Shown here: positions 43,743-54,827 of the stretch, one piece after another
Numbering within the stretch: the stretch's first letter is position 1
Layout of the letters: each line of letters opens with the position of its first letter
Assembly: GCA_902619805.1 (NCBI GenBank)
Contig: CACNGC010000002.1
Location: 202,678 to 266,677, forward strand
Length of the DNA stretch: 64,000 bases
Direction: 5' to 3'
Source: an uncultured SAR116 cluster alpha proteobacterium
GTDB taxonomy: Bacteria; Pseudomonadota; Alphaproteobacteria; Puniceispirillales; Marisalimonadaceae
The notes under the pieces: model-generated
Told to the model about the DNA's origin: nothing
Seen by the model: only the letters and a program-made list of their open reading frames with translations
The model's database searches: none
Position numbers and translations under genes: made by a program

Positions 43743-44570
43743 ATAATCTTTTTTTGAATTTAATGCAGGTATAGCTATTCTCGCTTTCATTACTTCATCT
43801 AGATTAATATTAGCATGAATTATTCCAATTTCCTCTTTTGCATCTTTTAAAACCTCTCCCCATGGAGATACAATCAAAGAATGTCCATAACTAGTTCTCC
43901 CACATTCGTGATAACCAGCTTGAGCAGGTGCAATAATGAATGCACCAGTTTCTATGGCTCTGGCCTTAAGCAAAGTATGCCAATGAACCGGACCAGTTAA
44001 ATTTGAAAAGGCAGATGGTACAACAATTATTTCAGCACCATTTACTGCTAAATCTTGATATAGATGGGGAAAGCGCAAATCGTAACAAATAGTCAAACCA
44101 ATTTTAATTTTATTTTTTTTAATTTCTGCAATAATTGCTTTATTTCCACTTTTGTAAGTATCAGATTCTCTATAAACATCGCCATTAGGTAAATTTACAT
44201 CATATAAGTGAATTTTATCATATTTGTATAAAATATCTCCTTTAGGTCCAACTAAAAAAGATCTATTTACTAACTTATCATCTACTTTTATGGGTAAAGA
44301 GCCAATTAAAATAAAGATTGAATTAAGCTTAGCTATTTCTCTTAAAATTTGTAGGCTAAAGTTTTCATCTTCGGTTTTAGCCAATTTATTAGTTAAAAAA
44401 GAATTCTTTTGAAGTGAAGTGGCGCATTCGGGTAAAGTGATCAATTCTGCTTCATCATTAAGTGCTTTATCAATTAAATCTTTTATTGTTTCTAGTGTAT
44501 GCTTTTCATTCTCCGCAGATGAGTATTGGAGACAGGCAATTGACAATTTACGGTTCATATTATTTAACAA
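43728..44570 (-). CDS. Carbon-nitrogen hydrolase (nitrilase family)
   Basis: ELITLPECATSL, YDKIHLYDV, GLTICYDLRFPHLYQDLAVNGAEIIVVPSAF. Confidence 0.93.
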   Translation of the reverse strand: MLNNMNRKLSIACLQYSSAENEKHTLETIKDLIDKALNDEAELITLPECATSLQKNSFLTNKLAKTEDENFSLQILREIAKLNSIFILIGSLPIKVDDKLVNRSFLVGPKGDILYKYDKIHLYDVNLPNGDVYRESDTYKSGNKAIIAEIKKNKIKIGLTICYDLRFPHLYQDLAVNGAEIIVVPSAFSNLTGPVHWHTLLKARAIETGAFIIAPAQAGYHECGRTSYGHSLIVSPWGEVLKDAKEEIGIIHANINLDEVMKARIAIPALNSKKDYLTNF

Positions 44571-44829
44571 AATTTTCTAGGCCATTATCTTCTTCTAACT
44601 TATATAAATCGTCACATCCACCAATATGTTGATCTTTAAAAAATATTTGGGGTACAGAAGTTCTGCCACCAGATTTTTTTATCATTTCATTTCTCTTGGA
44701 ATAATCTAAATCAATATCTATTTCTTCAAAAGGAATATTTTTCTTTTTTAAAAGAGATTTAGCACGATAACAAAACCCACATAGTAAACTGGTATAAATT
44801 ATTATATTTTTATTCATTATAATCCTCAA
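44560..44829 (-). CDS. grxC: Glutaredoxin 3
   Basis: IIYTSLLCGFCYRAKSLLKKKNIPFEEID, TSVPQIFFKDQHIGGCDDLYKL. Confidence 0.92.
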   Translation of the reverse strand: MRIIMNKNIIIYTSLLCGFCYRAKSLLKKKNIPFEEIDIDLDYSKRNEMIKKSGGRTSVPQIFFKDQHIGGCDDLYKLEEDNGLENFVK

Positions 44830-44833
44830 AAAT

Positions 44834-45253
44834 TTATGAAAATAAGTCTTGTATGCAAAAAATCAGGGCATCATCAGCTGGAGGCATTTTATATTTTCTT
44901 AGCATATTTGGTTTAACCCAGATAATTTCATTGTTTTCCATAGATTTTGGCTTGCCCTCCCATCTTCTGCATACATATAAGAGCAAAAGCAACTGAAATT
45001 CTTTATAACTAAATTCACTAAAAGACAAAGGTGCAACACATTTGTTGTTTATGTTAATATCAAGTTCTTCTTTTATTTCTCTTATTAGCGCAATTTCTGG
45101 CACCTCACCAGTTTCAACTTTTCCACCTGGAAATTCCCAAAAACCTGCTAAATGTTTATTTTTGGGTCTTTTTGACAATAAAATTTCATCAGCATCATTA
45201 ATTAATGCTAATGAAACTACAATTTTAAAATTTTTATGATCTGTAATCGGCAT
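44834..45253 (-). CDS. mutT: NUDIX (8-oxo-dGTP) hydrolase, MutT-like
   Basis: GFWEFPGGKVETGEVPEIALIREIKEEL. Confidence 0.9.
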   Translation of the reverse strand: MPITDHKNFKIVVSLALINDADEILLSKRPKNKHLAGFWEFPGGKVETGEVPEIALIREIKEELDININNKCVAPLSFSEFSYKEFQLLLLLYVCRRWEGKPKSMENNEIIWVKPNMLRKYKMPPADDALIFCIQDLFS

Positions 45254-46454
45254 TTATATCTATGTATTTATGGGTTAAGTCACACGTATATACAGTAGAA
45301 CTTGACTTGCCTACTCCAATATCAATCTCAAGAAAAATATTATCTTGTTTTAAATGTTCTGTTGCTCGTAATTCTGAATAGTTTTCACAAACCATTCCAT
45401 TTTGTGTTACTTGTTCATCGCCAATATAAATTTTGATTTTATCTCTATTTGCTGGTTGACCTGATTTCCCAATAGCCATAATTATTCTACCCCAATTTGC
45501 GTCCTCTCCAGCAATTGCAGTTTTAACCAAAGGTGAATTTGCTATAGAAAATGCTATTATTTTTGCTGATTTTTTTGACTTGGCGCCTGTAACTTTAATA
45601 GTTATAAATTTTGATGCACCTTCACCATCCTTAATAATTAATTTAGCAAGCTCTAACATCAAGCTAAATAAATTTTCTTTAAATTCAATTAAGCGGGTGT
45701 CTTTAAAATTATTAATTGGTTTGTGATTTGCTGTTTTTGTGGCTGCTAATAAAACAGTGTCACTTGTTGATGTATCGCTATCTACAGTTATAGAATTAAA
45801 ACTTATCTCATTACTGGATATAATTAATTTTTGAAGAGTATCCGATGATATGTTAGCGTTTGTAAAAATAAAACCTAACATTGTTGACATATTTGGTGCA
45901 ATCATACCCGAACCTTTAGCTATTCCTACAATTTCAATTTCAGCATCATCAATTTTACACACTCTCTTACTTACTTTTGTAAATGTATCAGTAGTTTTGA
46001 TAGCAGTGGCAGCTTTTATCCAATCTGGATTTTTTAGTGGAGTCATTAATTTTATACTTCTTATTACTGCATCAGGATCTAATTGTTCTCCAATAACACC
46101 AGTAGAGGCTGTGTATATTTGATCAATACTACAATTTAATTTTGCTGAAAGATATTTTGAAATTTTTAAAACTGTTTCCTCACCTAGTTTCCCTGTAAAT
46201 GCATTTGCGTTACCTGAATTTACTAAAATTGCCCTTACTAAAGGTTCTTTGTATTTGGTAAGATTTTTTTTGCATTGATTTACAGAAGCACTAGAGGTTA
46301 AGGATTGGGTAAAAACTCCAGAAATAGCTGATTTTTTTTTAAATTCTATTAAAAGAAGATCGTCTTCATTATTTTGTGTCTTTTTAATGCCAGAGTATAT
46401 GGTTGAAACTTTTATGTCTTTCAACAGATGATTCTTTATACTTTCTTTTTTCAT
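45234..46454 (-). CDS. argJ: Glutamate N-acetyltransferase/amino-acid acetyltransferase ArgJ
   Basis: [48 protein letters not shown]. Confidence 0.95.
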   Translation of the reverse strand: MKKESIKNHLLKDIKVSTIYSGIKKTQNNEDDLLLIEFKKKSAISGVFTQSLTSSASVNQCKKNLTKYKEPLVRAILVNSGNANAFTGKLGEETVLKISKYLSAKLNCSIDQIYTASTGVIGEQLDPDAVIRSIKLMTPLKNPDWIKAATAIKTTDTFTKVSKRVCKIDDAEIEIVGIAKGSGMIAPNMSTMLGFIFTNANISSDTLQKLIISSNEISFNSITVDSDTSTSDTVLLAATKTANHKPINNFKDTRLIEFKENLFSLMLELAKLIIKDGEGASKFITIKVTGAKSKKSAKIIAFSIANSPLVKTAIAGEDANWGRIIMAIGKSGQPANRDKIKIYIGDEQVTQNGMVCENYSELRATEHLKQDNIFLEIDIGVGKSSSTVYTCDLTHKYIDINADYRS

Positions 46455-46473
46455 AGTGCAATTTAAATTGATA

Positions 46474-47328
46474 TTAATTATTTATTTCTTGAACAACTTT
46501 TTTAAAATCTAAAATTTTTATACTTTTATTTTTTCTGAGTTGTTTTTCAAGGTTTGATAAAGAATTTTGTTTTATTCTATTCACAATTTGTTTCCTAATA
46601 TCATTAATTTTTTTTGGTTGAGAACCTCTAATATCATTCAACATTATTATATGATAACCAAATTTAGTTTTAACTGGTTTTTTTGTTGTTTCTCCTTTTT
46701 TTAATTTTAACACTGCCTTTTCAAATTCTTCTACCATTTGACCAGATCTAAACCAACCCAAACTACCTCCATTTTTTTTTGAGGGTCCAATAGAATAATA
46801 TTTTGCAAGTTTTGAGAATTCTGATTTAATTTTTAGTTTTTCTATTATCTGCAATGCTTCATTTTCTTCTTTTACCAAGATATGGCTAGCATTAAACTCT
46901 TTAAAAGTTTTAAAGTTCTCTAGGTATTTTGTATAGAAATCCTGAATTTTTTCTTCAGATGTGTTGTTTGCAAGAAAATTGTTAAGCCAGTATTTTGCCA
47001 TTATTTGATCTTTATTTTTCTTTAATATTTCAATAACCTCTTTTTGCTGATCTAATTTATCTTTGTAAGCTTGTTGAGTGATTAAGTGCTGATTAATTAG
47101 TTCATTTACGACGTTTGGGTATATTTCAGAAAGAGATTTTTCTTTGATTTTTTTTGGCAATCTGTTAGTTGCATTAAGCACATCTTGTGCTGTAATAATA
47201 TGATTATCAACTGTTGCTACAGTGACTTGTCTAGGTTCTTTAGCATTTGCAATTGGTAAAGTAATAGCTAAAAAAAAATTTGTAAGAATAAAAATGATTT
47301 TTAAGCAAGACATTTTGGTATAATCCAA
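46474..47328 (-). CDS. Parvulin-type peptidyl-prolyl isomerase (SurA/PrsA-like)
   Basis: Signal peptide; ASHILVKEENEALQIIEKL, YSIGPSKKNGGSLGWFRSGQMVEEFEKAVLKLKKGETTKKPVKTKFGYHIIML. Confidence 0.88.
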   Translation of the reverse strand: MDYTKMSCLKIIFILTNFFLAITLPIANAKEPRQVTVATVDNHIITAQDVLNATNRLPKKIKEKSLSEIYPNVVNELINQHLITQQAYKDKLDQQKEVIEILKKNKDQIMAKYWLNNFLANNTSEEKIQDFYTKYLENFKTFKEFNASHILVKEENEALQIIEKLKIKSEFSKLAKYYSIGPSKKNGGSLGWFRSGQMVEEFEKAVLKLKKGETTKKPVKTKFGYHIIMLNDIRGSQPKKINDIRKQIVNRIKQNSLSNLEKQLRKNKSIKILDFKKVVQEINN

Positions 47329-47443
47329 TTATAAGATTATTTTTTTACAGGTTTTTTTGAGTCAACACAAGGAATGATGTTTAAAATTTATTGTTATTTT
47401 AGATTTTATTGAAGATTTCTGTAAATAATTGGAGCACTTTTAC

Positions 47444-50038
47444 ATGTTAAGTAAACTTACGTCTAGACTTTTTGGTTCTTCTAATGAGAGACAGATTAAG
47501 AAATATAAACCTATAATTGATCAAATTAACAACTTAGAAAACGAGTTTTCTGATTTGTTAGATGAACAATTAAAGTTAAAGACACAAATTTTTAAAGATA
47601 GATTAACAAAAAACGAAAATTTAAAAAATATTTTGCCAGAAGCGTTTGCGACCGTTAGAGAGGCTTCGAAAAGAACATTAAGACAAAGGCACTTTGATGT
47701 TCAATTGACTGGTGGAATGGTTCTGCATGAGGGTAAAATAGCTGAAATGAAAACTGGTGAAGGTAAAACCTTAGTTGCCACTTTAGCATGTTATTTAAAT
47801 GCTCTAGAAGGTAAAGGTGTTCATGTAGTTACTGTTAATGATTATTTAGCTAGAAGAGATTCAGAGTGGATGGGTCAAATATACAATTTCTTGGGAATGA
47901 CTGTTGGTTGTATTATATCAGAAATGGACGATGAGCAAAGAAGAATTGCCTATAATGCCGATATTACTTATGGAACTAATAATGAATTTGGATTCGACTA
48001 TCTTCGTGATAATATGAAATATAATCTAGCTGACATGGTTCAGCGTCCATTTAATTTTGCTATTGTAGATGAAGTTGATTCTATCTTAATTGATGAAGCT
48101 AGAACCCCACTTGTTATTTCTGGACAATCAGAAGACTCTTCAATTTTGTATAAATCAATTGATAAATTCATCCCATCGTTAAACGAAAATGATTATGAAT
48201 TAGATGAGAAGCAAAGAACGTGTAATCTAACTGATACTGGTATTGAAAACATAGAAAAAGCATTAATGGCAGATAACATTATTAAAGAAGGAAACCTGTT
48301 TGATGTTAAAAATGTTTCCTTATTACACCACATTAATCAAGCATTGAGAGCTCATAAATTATTCAAAAAAAATACTCATTATATGGTCAAGAACGATAAT
48401 GTTATTATTATTGATGAATTTACAGGACGTGCTATGGAAGGTAGACGTTTTGGAGAAGGACAGCATCAGGCAATTGAAGCCAAAGAAAATGTTTCTGTAC
48501 AGCCAGAAAACCAAACCTTAGCCAGCGTAACTTTTCAGAATTATTTCAGAATGTACCCTAAATTAGCAGGAATGACAGGAACTGCCCTAACAGAAGAAGG
48601 TGAATTTTCTGAAATTTACAACCTTCAAGTTATTGAAGTCCCTACTAATTTGAAAATAGCTAGAGAAGACAAAAATGATGAAATTTATAAGACTAATGAA
48701 GAACGAGACGAAGCTGTAATTAAATTAATCGAGCGTTGTCAAAAAAATAATCAGCCTGTTTTAGTAGGAACAGTATCAATTGAAAAGTCAGAAATATTAT
48801 CAAAATTGTTAAATGCTAAAAAAATTAAACACGAAGTACTGAATGCAAAATTTCATGAGCAAGAGGCTCAAATTATTGGTTATGCTGGGATGCCAGGGGC
48901 TGTTACAATAGCTACCAATATGGCAGGTAGAGGAACTGATATTCAATTAGGTGGAAATTTAGAAATTAGACAAGTAAAAGAAATTAAATCATTTGCAGGC
49001 GAAAACAAGGAGGTTAATGATTTAAAAATTGATATCGAGGAAAAGAAAAACATAGCTCTTGCTGCAGGAGGTTTATATGTAATAGGAACTGAACGCCACG
49101 AGAGTCGAAGGATTGATAATCAATTGAGAGGTAGAACTGGAAGACAAGGTGATCCAGGAAGATCTAAGTTTTTATTATCACTTCAAGATGATTTGATGAG
49201 AATATTTGGATCTGAGAGACTTGAAACAATGTTAGGTAAACTTGGATTGGAAAAGGGTGAAGCTATTATTCATCCTTGGATTAATAAGGCAGTTGAAAAA
49301 GCTCAAGCTAAAGTTGAGGCTCATAATTTTGAGATAAGAAAGCAACTTCTTAAGTTTGATGATGTCATGAATGATCAAAGAAAAGTAATTTTTGATCAAA
49401 GAAAAGATATAATGAGATCAGATGATATAAGTACAATGATAACGGACATGCGTCATGAAGTGATAGAAACAATTGTTTATCAATCTATACCTGATCAAAG
49501 TTATCACGATGAATGGGATGTAGAAAGGTTATCTGCAGATGTTAAAAACTATTTAGGTATTACGGTCCAAATTGATGAGTGGGTTAAAGAAGATGGAATA
49601 ATTGAAAAAGAATTTATAAGCCGACTTACTGAATTATCTGACAAATATATGGCAGAGAGAGCGGTTAAATTTGGGGTTGAAGTCTTTAGACAGGCAGAAA
49701 AAACTCTTTTACTACAAGTATTAGATCAAGGGTGGAAAGATCATTTGCTTATGTTAGATCAAATGAGACAATCTATAGGCTTAAGAGCTTATGCACAAAA
49801 GGATCCATTAAACGAATATAAAAGAGAATCTTTTGAATTGTTTGAAGAGATGCTTGATAAATTAAGAAAAACAATTACATCAGTTTTGTCACTCATAGAA
49901 ATAAAACAAGAAGAAAATAAAGAAAAGGAAGATCACAAGGATCCAATAGAGTTTTCAAATAAGAAAATTCCAAGAAACGCTATATGTCCCTTGTGTGATT
50001 CTGGAAAGAAGTATAAGCATTGTCATGGTAAATATTAA
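47444..50038 (+). CDS. secA: Preprotein translocase ATPase SecA
   Basis: [37 protein letters not shown]-terminal SEC-C zinc motif [15 protein letters not shown]; start moved from 47429. Confidence 0.97.
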   Translation: MLSKLTSRLFGSSNERQIKKYKPIIDQINNLENEFSDLLDEQLKLKTQIFKDRLTKNENLKNILPEAFATVREASKRTLRQRHFDVQLTGGMVLHEGKIAEMKTGEGKTLVATLACYLNALEGKGVHVVTVNDYLARRDSEWMGQIYNFLGMTVGCIISEMDDEQRRIAYNADITYGTNNEFGFDYLRDNMKYNLADMVQRPFNFAIVDEVDSILIDEARTPLVISGQSEDSSILYKSIDKFIPSLNENDYELDEKQRTCNLTDTGIENIEKALMADNIIKEGNLFDVKNVSLLHHINQALRAHKLFKKNTHYMVKNDNVIIIDEFTGRAMEGRRFGEGQHQAIEAKENVSVQPENQTLASVTFQNYFRMYPKLAGMTGTALTEEGEFSEIYNLQVIEVPTNLKIAREDKNDEIYKTNEERDEAVIKLIERCQKNNQPVLVGTVSIEKSEILSKLLNAKKIKHEVLNAKFHEQEAQIIGYAGMPGAVTIATNMAGRGTDIQLGGNLEIRQVKEIKSFAGENKEVNDLKIDIEEKKNIALAAGGLYVIGTERHESRRIDNQLRGRTGRQGDPGRSKFLLSLQDDLMRIFGSERLETMLGKLGLEKGEAIIHPWINKAVEKAQAKVEAHNFEIRKQLLKFDDVMNDQRKVIFDQRKDIMRSDDISTMITDMRHEVIETIVYQSIPDQSYHDEWDVERLSADVKNYLGITVQIDEWVKEDGIIEKEFISRLTELSDKYMAERAVKFGVEVFRQAEKTLLLQVLDQGWKDHLLMLDQMRQSIGLRAYAQKDPLNEYKRESFELFEEMLDKLRKTITSVLSLIEIKQEENKEKEDHKDPIEFSNKKIPRNAICPLCDSGKKYKHCHGKY

Positions 50039-50043
50039 GAGTA

Positions 50044-50520
50044 ATGATTAAATATCAATTAAAGTGTAGATCAAAAATTTGTTCCGACGAAAAAGAATTT
50101 GATGGTTGGTTTAAAAGTATTGATGCTTATGAAAAACAGAAACTACAAAGACTAATTAATTGTCCAATTTGTGGTAGCGACAAAGTTGAAAAATTATTAA
50201 CTACACCAAGTCTAAAAACTAATAAAAACAAAACTTCAGATATTAAAGATAAACTATTTAAAAATTCTAAAAAGAATGAGACCTTCTTAGGTAATGTAGA
50301 TTCAGACAATATCTCAACTCTTTTAAGAACTCTAAAAAAAGAAGTACAAAAAAACTCCACCTTTGTAGGCAATGAGTTCGTTTCTCAGGTTCGTTCTATG
50401 AAAGATGGAAAAATTAAAGAAAAGCCAATACATGGCCATGGAACAAATAAAGAAATAAAGGAATTAAGAGATGAAGGAATTGATGTCATTAATATTCCTT
50501 GGATATCTGAGGATCATTAA
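50044..50520 (+). CDS. DUF1178-family protein
   Basis: MIKYQLKCRSKICSDEKEFDGWFKSIDAYEKQKLQRLINCPICGSDKVEKLLTTPSL. Confidence 0.85.
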   Translation: MIKYQLKCRSKICSDEKEFDGWFKSIDAYEKQKLQRLINCPICGSDKVEKLLTTPSLKTNKNKTSDIKDKLFKNSKKNETFLGNVDSDNISTLLRTLKKEVQKNSTFVGNEFVSQVRSMKDGKIKEKPIHGHGTNKEIKELRDEGIDVINIPWISEDH

Positions 50521-50521
50521 A

Positions 50522-51292
50522 TTATAATTTTATTCCTGCTGCACCATAATTAATCTGCATGTTAGATGAAAGTTTGAAATTTCCAAACTCCTTGTTAATA
50601 ATATTTTTAAATCTAAATGTTGGTGAAAAACCTGTAAAATTATCCAATATTATACCATGCTTCTCAGCTTCTATTGCTAAATTTTCTGGAGAAACAAACT
50701 TTTCTACCTCGTGAGTCCCCACAGGAAGTATTTTTAAAACATTCTCTGCAAAATATTTTCCGAATAATGTACCTAAAAAAGAGTTGTTAATTGTAGTAAA
50801 TACTACCAATCCACCAGGACGACATAAATTAGAAATATCAGATAGAAATGTTTTTCTATCATATACATGTTCAATTACTTCAGAGGCAATTACCAAATCA
50901 AATTTATTTAGATCTTTTTGTTCTTTAATCTCTAGAAGTTTACTTGTCGTAATACATTTGTAATTTATTTCTAATCGACTTTTTTTTGCATGCTCTTGGG
51001 CAATTTCTATTGAGCTTTTTGAAGCGTCAATTCCTGTAACATTTGCACCCAACCTTTTTAATTTCTCAGACAAGATGCCACCGCCACAACCAATATCTAA
51101 ACAATTTATACCATTAAGAAAATTGACATTTTTTTTATCTTTTTTAAAAATTCTGGTTGCATTCTGTTTTATAAACTCAATTCTGACATTTGACATTTTA
51201 TGTAAAGCTGAAAAAGGACCTGACAAATCCCACCATTTGTTGCTTAATGAAGAAAATTGTTCTATTTCTTTTTTGTCTACGGTATTAGTCAT
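50522..51292 (-). CDS. ubiG: 3-demethylubiquinol/polyprenyldihydroxybenzoate O-methyltransferase
   Basis: EQFSSLSNKWWDLSGPFSALHKMSNVRIEFI, CLDIGCGGGILSEKLKRLGANVTGIDAS; track start 51412 would overlap lysC. Confidence 0.93.
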   Translation of the reverse strand: MTNTVDKKEIEQFSSLSNKWWDLSGPFSALHKMSNVRIEFIKQNATRIFKKDKKNVNFLNGINCLDIGCGGGILSEKLKRLGANVTGIDASKSSIEIAQEHAKKSRLEINYKCITTSKLLEIKEQKDLNKFDLVIASEVIEHVYDRKTFLSDISNLCRPGGLVVFTTINNSFLGTLFGKYFAENVLKILPVGTHEVEKFVSPENLAIEAEKHGIILDNFTGFSPTFRFKNIINKEFGNFKLSSNMQINYGAAGIKL

Positions 51293-51318
51293 TATAATTA
51301 TAACTCTATTGATATTAA

Positions 51319-52557
51319 ATGTATAAGGATAACAGAAATTTGAAACTTGTGGTATTGAAATTTGGGGGGACCTCTGTTGCAAATGTTTCTCAAATAAAAA
51401 AAATTGCTTCAAAAGTTAAGGACGAAGTCAATCAGGGTAACAAAGTTATTGTTGTAGTTTCTGCGATGTCAGGTGTCACAAATGATTTAATAGATTTAGT
51501 CAAAACTACGTCAGAAACTCCCTCTTACTCGGAATATGATGTCGTTTTATCTACAGGTGAACAAGTTACTTCAGCATTATTAGCAACTGCCCTAAATAAT
51601 TTGAATATCAAAGCTCGCTCTTGGTTAGGTTGGCAGGTACCAATAATATCTGATAAATCACATGCTAAAGCTCTAATAGAAGAGATTAAAACAGACAACA
51701 TACTAGACTTTTTTAAAAAAAATCAAGTTGCAGTAATATCAGGATTTCAAGGCATATCAAATGAAAATAGGATAACAACTTTAGGAAGAGGTGGCTCAGA
51801 TACTTCTGCAGTTGCAATAGCTGCAGCTTTTTCAGCTGAGCGTTGTGATATTTATACTGATGTGGATGGAGTTTATACTACAGATCCAAGGATAGTGAAA
51901 AGTGCGAAAAAACTTGATTTAATTACATATGAAGAAATGTTAGAATTAGCCTCTCAGGGAGCTAAAGTCCTTCAAACTAGATCTGTAGCATTAGCTATGA
52001 AATATAATGTAAAATTGAGAGTTCTTAGTAGTTTTGAAGATTTGCCTGGAACTTCCATAATTAAAGAGGAAAAAAATATGGAAAAAACTGAAATAAGTGG
52101 TATCGCTCATAGCTTAAATGAGGCTAAAATAACATTGTCGGGTGTTCCAGACCAACCAGGCCAGGCAGCAGAAATTTTTGGTGCTCTGGCAAAACATTCA
52201 ATTAATGTTGATATGATTGTTCAATCTTCTTCTATAAATCAAGAAGCAACTGATATAACTTTTACAATTCCAGAAACTGATCTGATTATAGCTGAAAGTA
52301 CAATAAAAAAAATACAAAAAAAGATTGGTTTCAAGAAATTTATTACAGATACGAACGTAGTTAAAATCTCAGTTGTAGGGAACGCTATGAGAACTCAGTC
52401 AGGCATAGCAAAAACTATGTTTGAAACATTAGCTAATAATCAAATTAACATTCATGTTATCTCAACTAGTGAAATTAAAATTTCAGTTCTTATATCATCA
52501 GACTATTTTGAACTTGCAATGAGGTCACTACATTCAGCTTTTGGTTTAGATGTTTAG
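51319..52557 (+). CDS. lysC: Aspartate kinase
   Basis: LVVLKFGGTSVANVSQI, TTLGRGGSDTSAVAIAAAF, C-terminal ACT domains. Confidence 0.95.
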   Translation: MYKDNRNLKLVVLKFGGTSVANVSQIKKIASKVKDEVNQGNKVIVVVSAMSGVTNDLIDLVKTTSETPSYSEYDVVLSTGEQVTSALLATALNNLNIKARSWLGWQVPIISDKSHAKALIEEIKTDNILDFFKKNQVAVISGFQGISNENRITTLGRGGSDTSAVAIAAAFSAERCDIYTDVDGVYTTDPRIVKSAKKLDLITYEEMLELASQGAKVLQTRSVALAMKYNVKLRVLSSFEDLPGTSIIKEEKNMEKTEISGIAHSLNEAKITLSGVPDQPGQAAEIFGALAKHSINVDMIVQSSSINQEATDITFTIPETDLIIAESTIKKIQKKIGFKKFITDTNVVKISVVGNAMRTQSGIAKTMFETLANNQINIHVISTSEIKISVLISSDYFELAMRSLHSAFGLDV

Positions 52558-52653
52558 TAAATAGTCAGTAAATTTTTTAAGATTTATGCCGTTAAAACAA
52601 ATGTTGATTTAAAATGTGACTCATTATAAAGTATTGCATCATAAGGAGGGCTA

Positions 52654-53643
52654 ATGTCTTTAAAAAATGAAACAAAAAAAAATAATTCATTTTCGGATAA
52701 AGATAAAAATGTTGATATTTTAGTATCAGATGCAATTAATGAAGCATTTGATCATGTTGATTCATCAACTGTTGGTAAGTTGTGTCTTGATGCAAGATTA
52801 AACAAAGGTTTAACGCAAGAACAAGCCGGAGCTTTGTTGAAAGTTAGAGTTAAAATTATAAAAGATTTCGAAAACGGTGAACATATTGATTTACCAGGGC
52901 TAGCCTACAAAGTTGGATTTGTCAGATCTTACGCACGTTTATTAGACTTAGATGGCGATTTACTTGTTAAAGAATTCAAAGAAAGTTTAGAATTAAATTC
53001 ATTTAAGGAAGAATACAAATTTCTTACTCCTGAATTGAATAAAAACAACTTTATTCCTATCGGGGCAGTTGTTTCAGTTTTTATTGCTATTTTGTCTTAT
53101 ACTGGTTGGTATTATAGCGATAGAAGTAATAAAATAGAAGAGGTTTCAGATAAAAAAATAGTAGAAATGTCTTCAAAGATTTCTGAAATCGACAATAATA
53201 GTTATGTTATTATTGAAGAAAATTTTTCTAATGATTTGCTCTCTTCAAAAAGAAATGATGATGAAAAAAAAGTTCAAGAAGTGAACCGCAAAACAAATTT
53301 AAAAGACGATCAAGTTGAAAGCATAACTATAAAAAATACTGAATTATCTGCCACTGCTAATGAAAGAGACCCAAGTACAGAAATGGTCCTCAAAGCTATA
53401 GGAAATAGTTGGGTGGAAATAGAAGATGTCGATGGTAACATTCTTATGACGAGGCTGATGAGACCAGGTGAAACATATGTTGTTCCCAATATAAATGGAT
53501 TGACATTTAATACTGGCAATGCCGGTGCTCTGTCTCTATCACAAGGAAATGTTATAGTACCCAAATTGGGTGAAGTTGGCGAAATTATTACTGCACGACC
53601 ATTAAATATTAAGACTTTTTCAAATAAACAAATACTTGATTAA
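52654..53643 (+). CDS. RodZ-like HTH + TM + DUF4115 protein
   Basis: LCLDARLNKGLTQEQAGALLKVRVKIIKDFENGEHIDLPGLAYKVGFVRSYARLLDLD, TM IGAVVSVFIAILSYTGWYY, GNSWVEIEDVDGNILMTRLMRPGETY. Confidence 0.88.
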   Translation: MSLKNETKKNNSFSDKDKNVDILVSDAINEAFDHVDSSTVGKLCLDARLNKGLTQEQAGALLKVRVKIIKDFENGEHIDLPGLAYKVGFVRSYARLLDLDGDLLVKEFKESLELNSFKEEYKFLTPELNKNNFIPIGAVVSVFIAILSYTGWYYSDRSNKIEEVSDKKIVEMSSKISEIDNNSYVIIEENFSNDLLSSKRNDDEKKVQEVNRKTNLKDDQVESITIKNTELSATANERDPSTEMVLKAIGNSWVEIEDVDGNILMTRLMRPGETYVVPNINGLTFNTGNAGALSLSQGNVIVPKLGEVGEIITARPLNIKTFSNKQILD

Positions 53644-53698
53644 ATTCATTCATAAATCGATTTAACTTTTAAAAATTCTAAAGTTTAAGGATATAATA

Positions 53699-54802
53699 AT
53701 GAACATTAGGCCTTATAGGCAAATAGAACGAAGAAAATCAAGAAAAATCAAAGTTGGGAATGTTTTTGTTGGAGGTGACGCCCCTATTACAGTCCAAACT
53801 ATGACTAATACCAAAACAACTGATATTGATGCTACATTAGAGCAAATCAACTCTACAGTAGAAGCTGGTGTTGATATTATACGTATTTCCTGCCCTGACA
53901 AAGAATCAACTCTAGCTCTAAAAGAAATAATCAAATTATCACCTGTTCCTGTAGTTGCTGATATACATTTTCATTACATGAGGGCAGTTGAGGCTGCGGA
54001 TGCTGGTGCTGCATGCTTAAGAATTAATCCTGGAAACATTGGTAATTCAGAGAAAATAAAAGAGGTTATCAACGCTGCAAAACAAAATAATACTTCCATT
54101 AGAATCGGAGTTAATGCAGGTTCTTTAGAAAAAAATATTTTAGATAAGTATGGTGAGCCAACGCCAGAAGCTCTTGTAGAGTCTGCTTTAAATCATGTGC
54201 GCATTTTAAAAAAATACGATTTTTATGAGTATAAAATTAGTGTAAAAGCATCTGATGTCTTTTTGGCAGTTGCTGCTTATAATCAATTAGCTGAAATAGA
54301 AGATTGTCCTTTGCATATAGGTATTACTGAGGCAGGGAGCCTAAGATCTGGAACTGTAAAATCGTCCATAGGATTAGGAAATTTATTATGGGCAGGTATT
54401 GGAGATACTATAAGAGTTTCATTATCCGCTCCTCCATCAGAAGAAGTGAAAGTTGGATATGAGTTGCTAAAATCATTAGGACTTAGAAGAAGAGGTGTGA
54501 CTGTTATTTCTTGTCCTTCATGTGCAAGACAGCAATTTGATGTAATAAAAACTGTACAAGAAGTTGAACAAAGACTTGAGCATATCTCTGAGTCAATTAC
54601 AGTTTCAATAATCGGTTGTGTTGTAAATGGACCTGGAGAAGCAAAAGAAACAGATATTGGCTTGACTGGTGGTGGAAAAGGTACTCATCAAATTTATGTA
54701 AATGGTATAACAGATCATATAATTAGAAATGAAAATGTTGCTGATTATATAGTAAACTTTGTTCAAAAAGAAATTGAACAAAGAAAAAATAACTCAATTT
54801 AG
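53699..54802 (+). CDS. ispG: 4-hydroxy-3-methylbut-2-enyl diphosphate synthase
   Basis: [61 protein letters not shown]. Confidence 0.96.
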   Translation: MNIRPYRQIERRKSRKIKVGNVFVGGDAPITVQTMTNTKTTDIDATLEQINSTVEAGVDIIRISCPDKESTLALKEIIKLSPVPVVADIHFHYMRAVEAADAGAACLRINPGNIGNSEKIKEVINAAKQNNTSIRIGVNAGSLEKNILDKYGEPTPEALVESALNHVRILKKYDFYEYKISVKASDVFLAVAAYNQLAEIEDCPLHIGITEAGSLRSGTVKSSIGLGNLLWAGIGDTIRVSLSAPPSEEVKVGYELLKSLGLRRRGVTVISCPSCARQQFDVIKTVQEVEQRLEHISESITVSIIGCVVNGPGEAKETDIGLTGGGKGTHQIYVNGITDHIIRNENVADYIVNFVQKEIEQRKNNSI

Positions 54803-54827
54803 TAATTTTTAATCATATAGGCTCATT

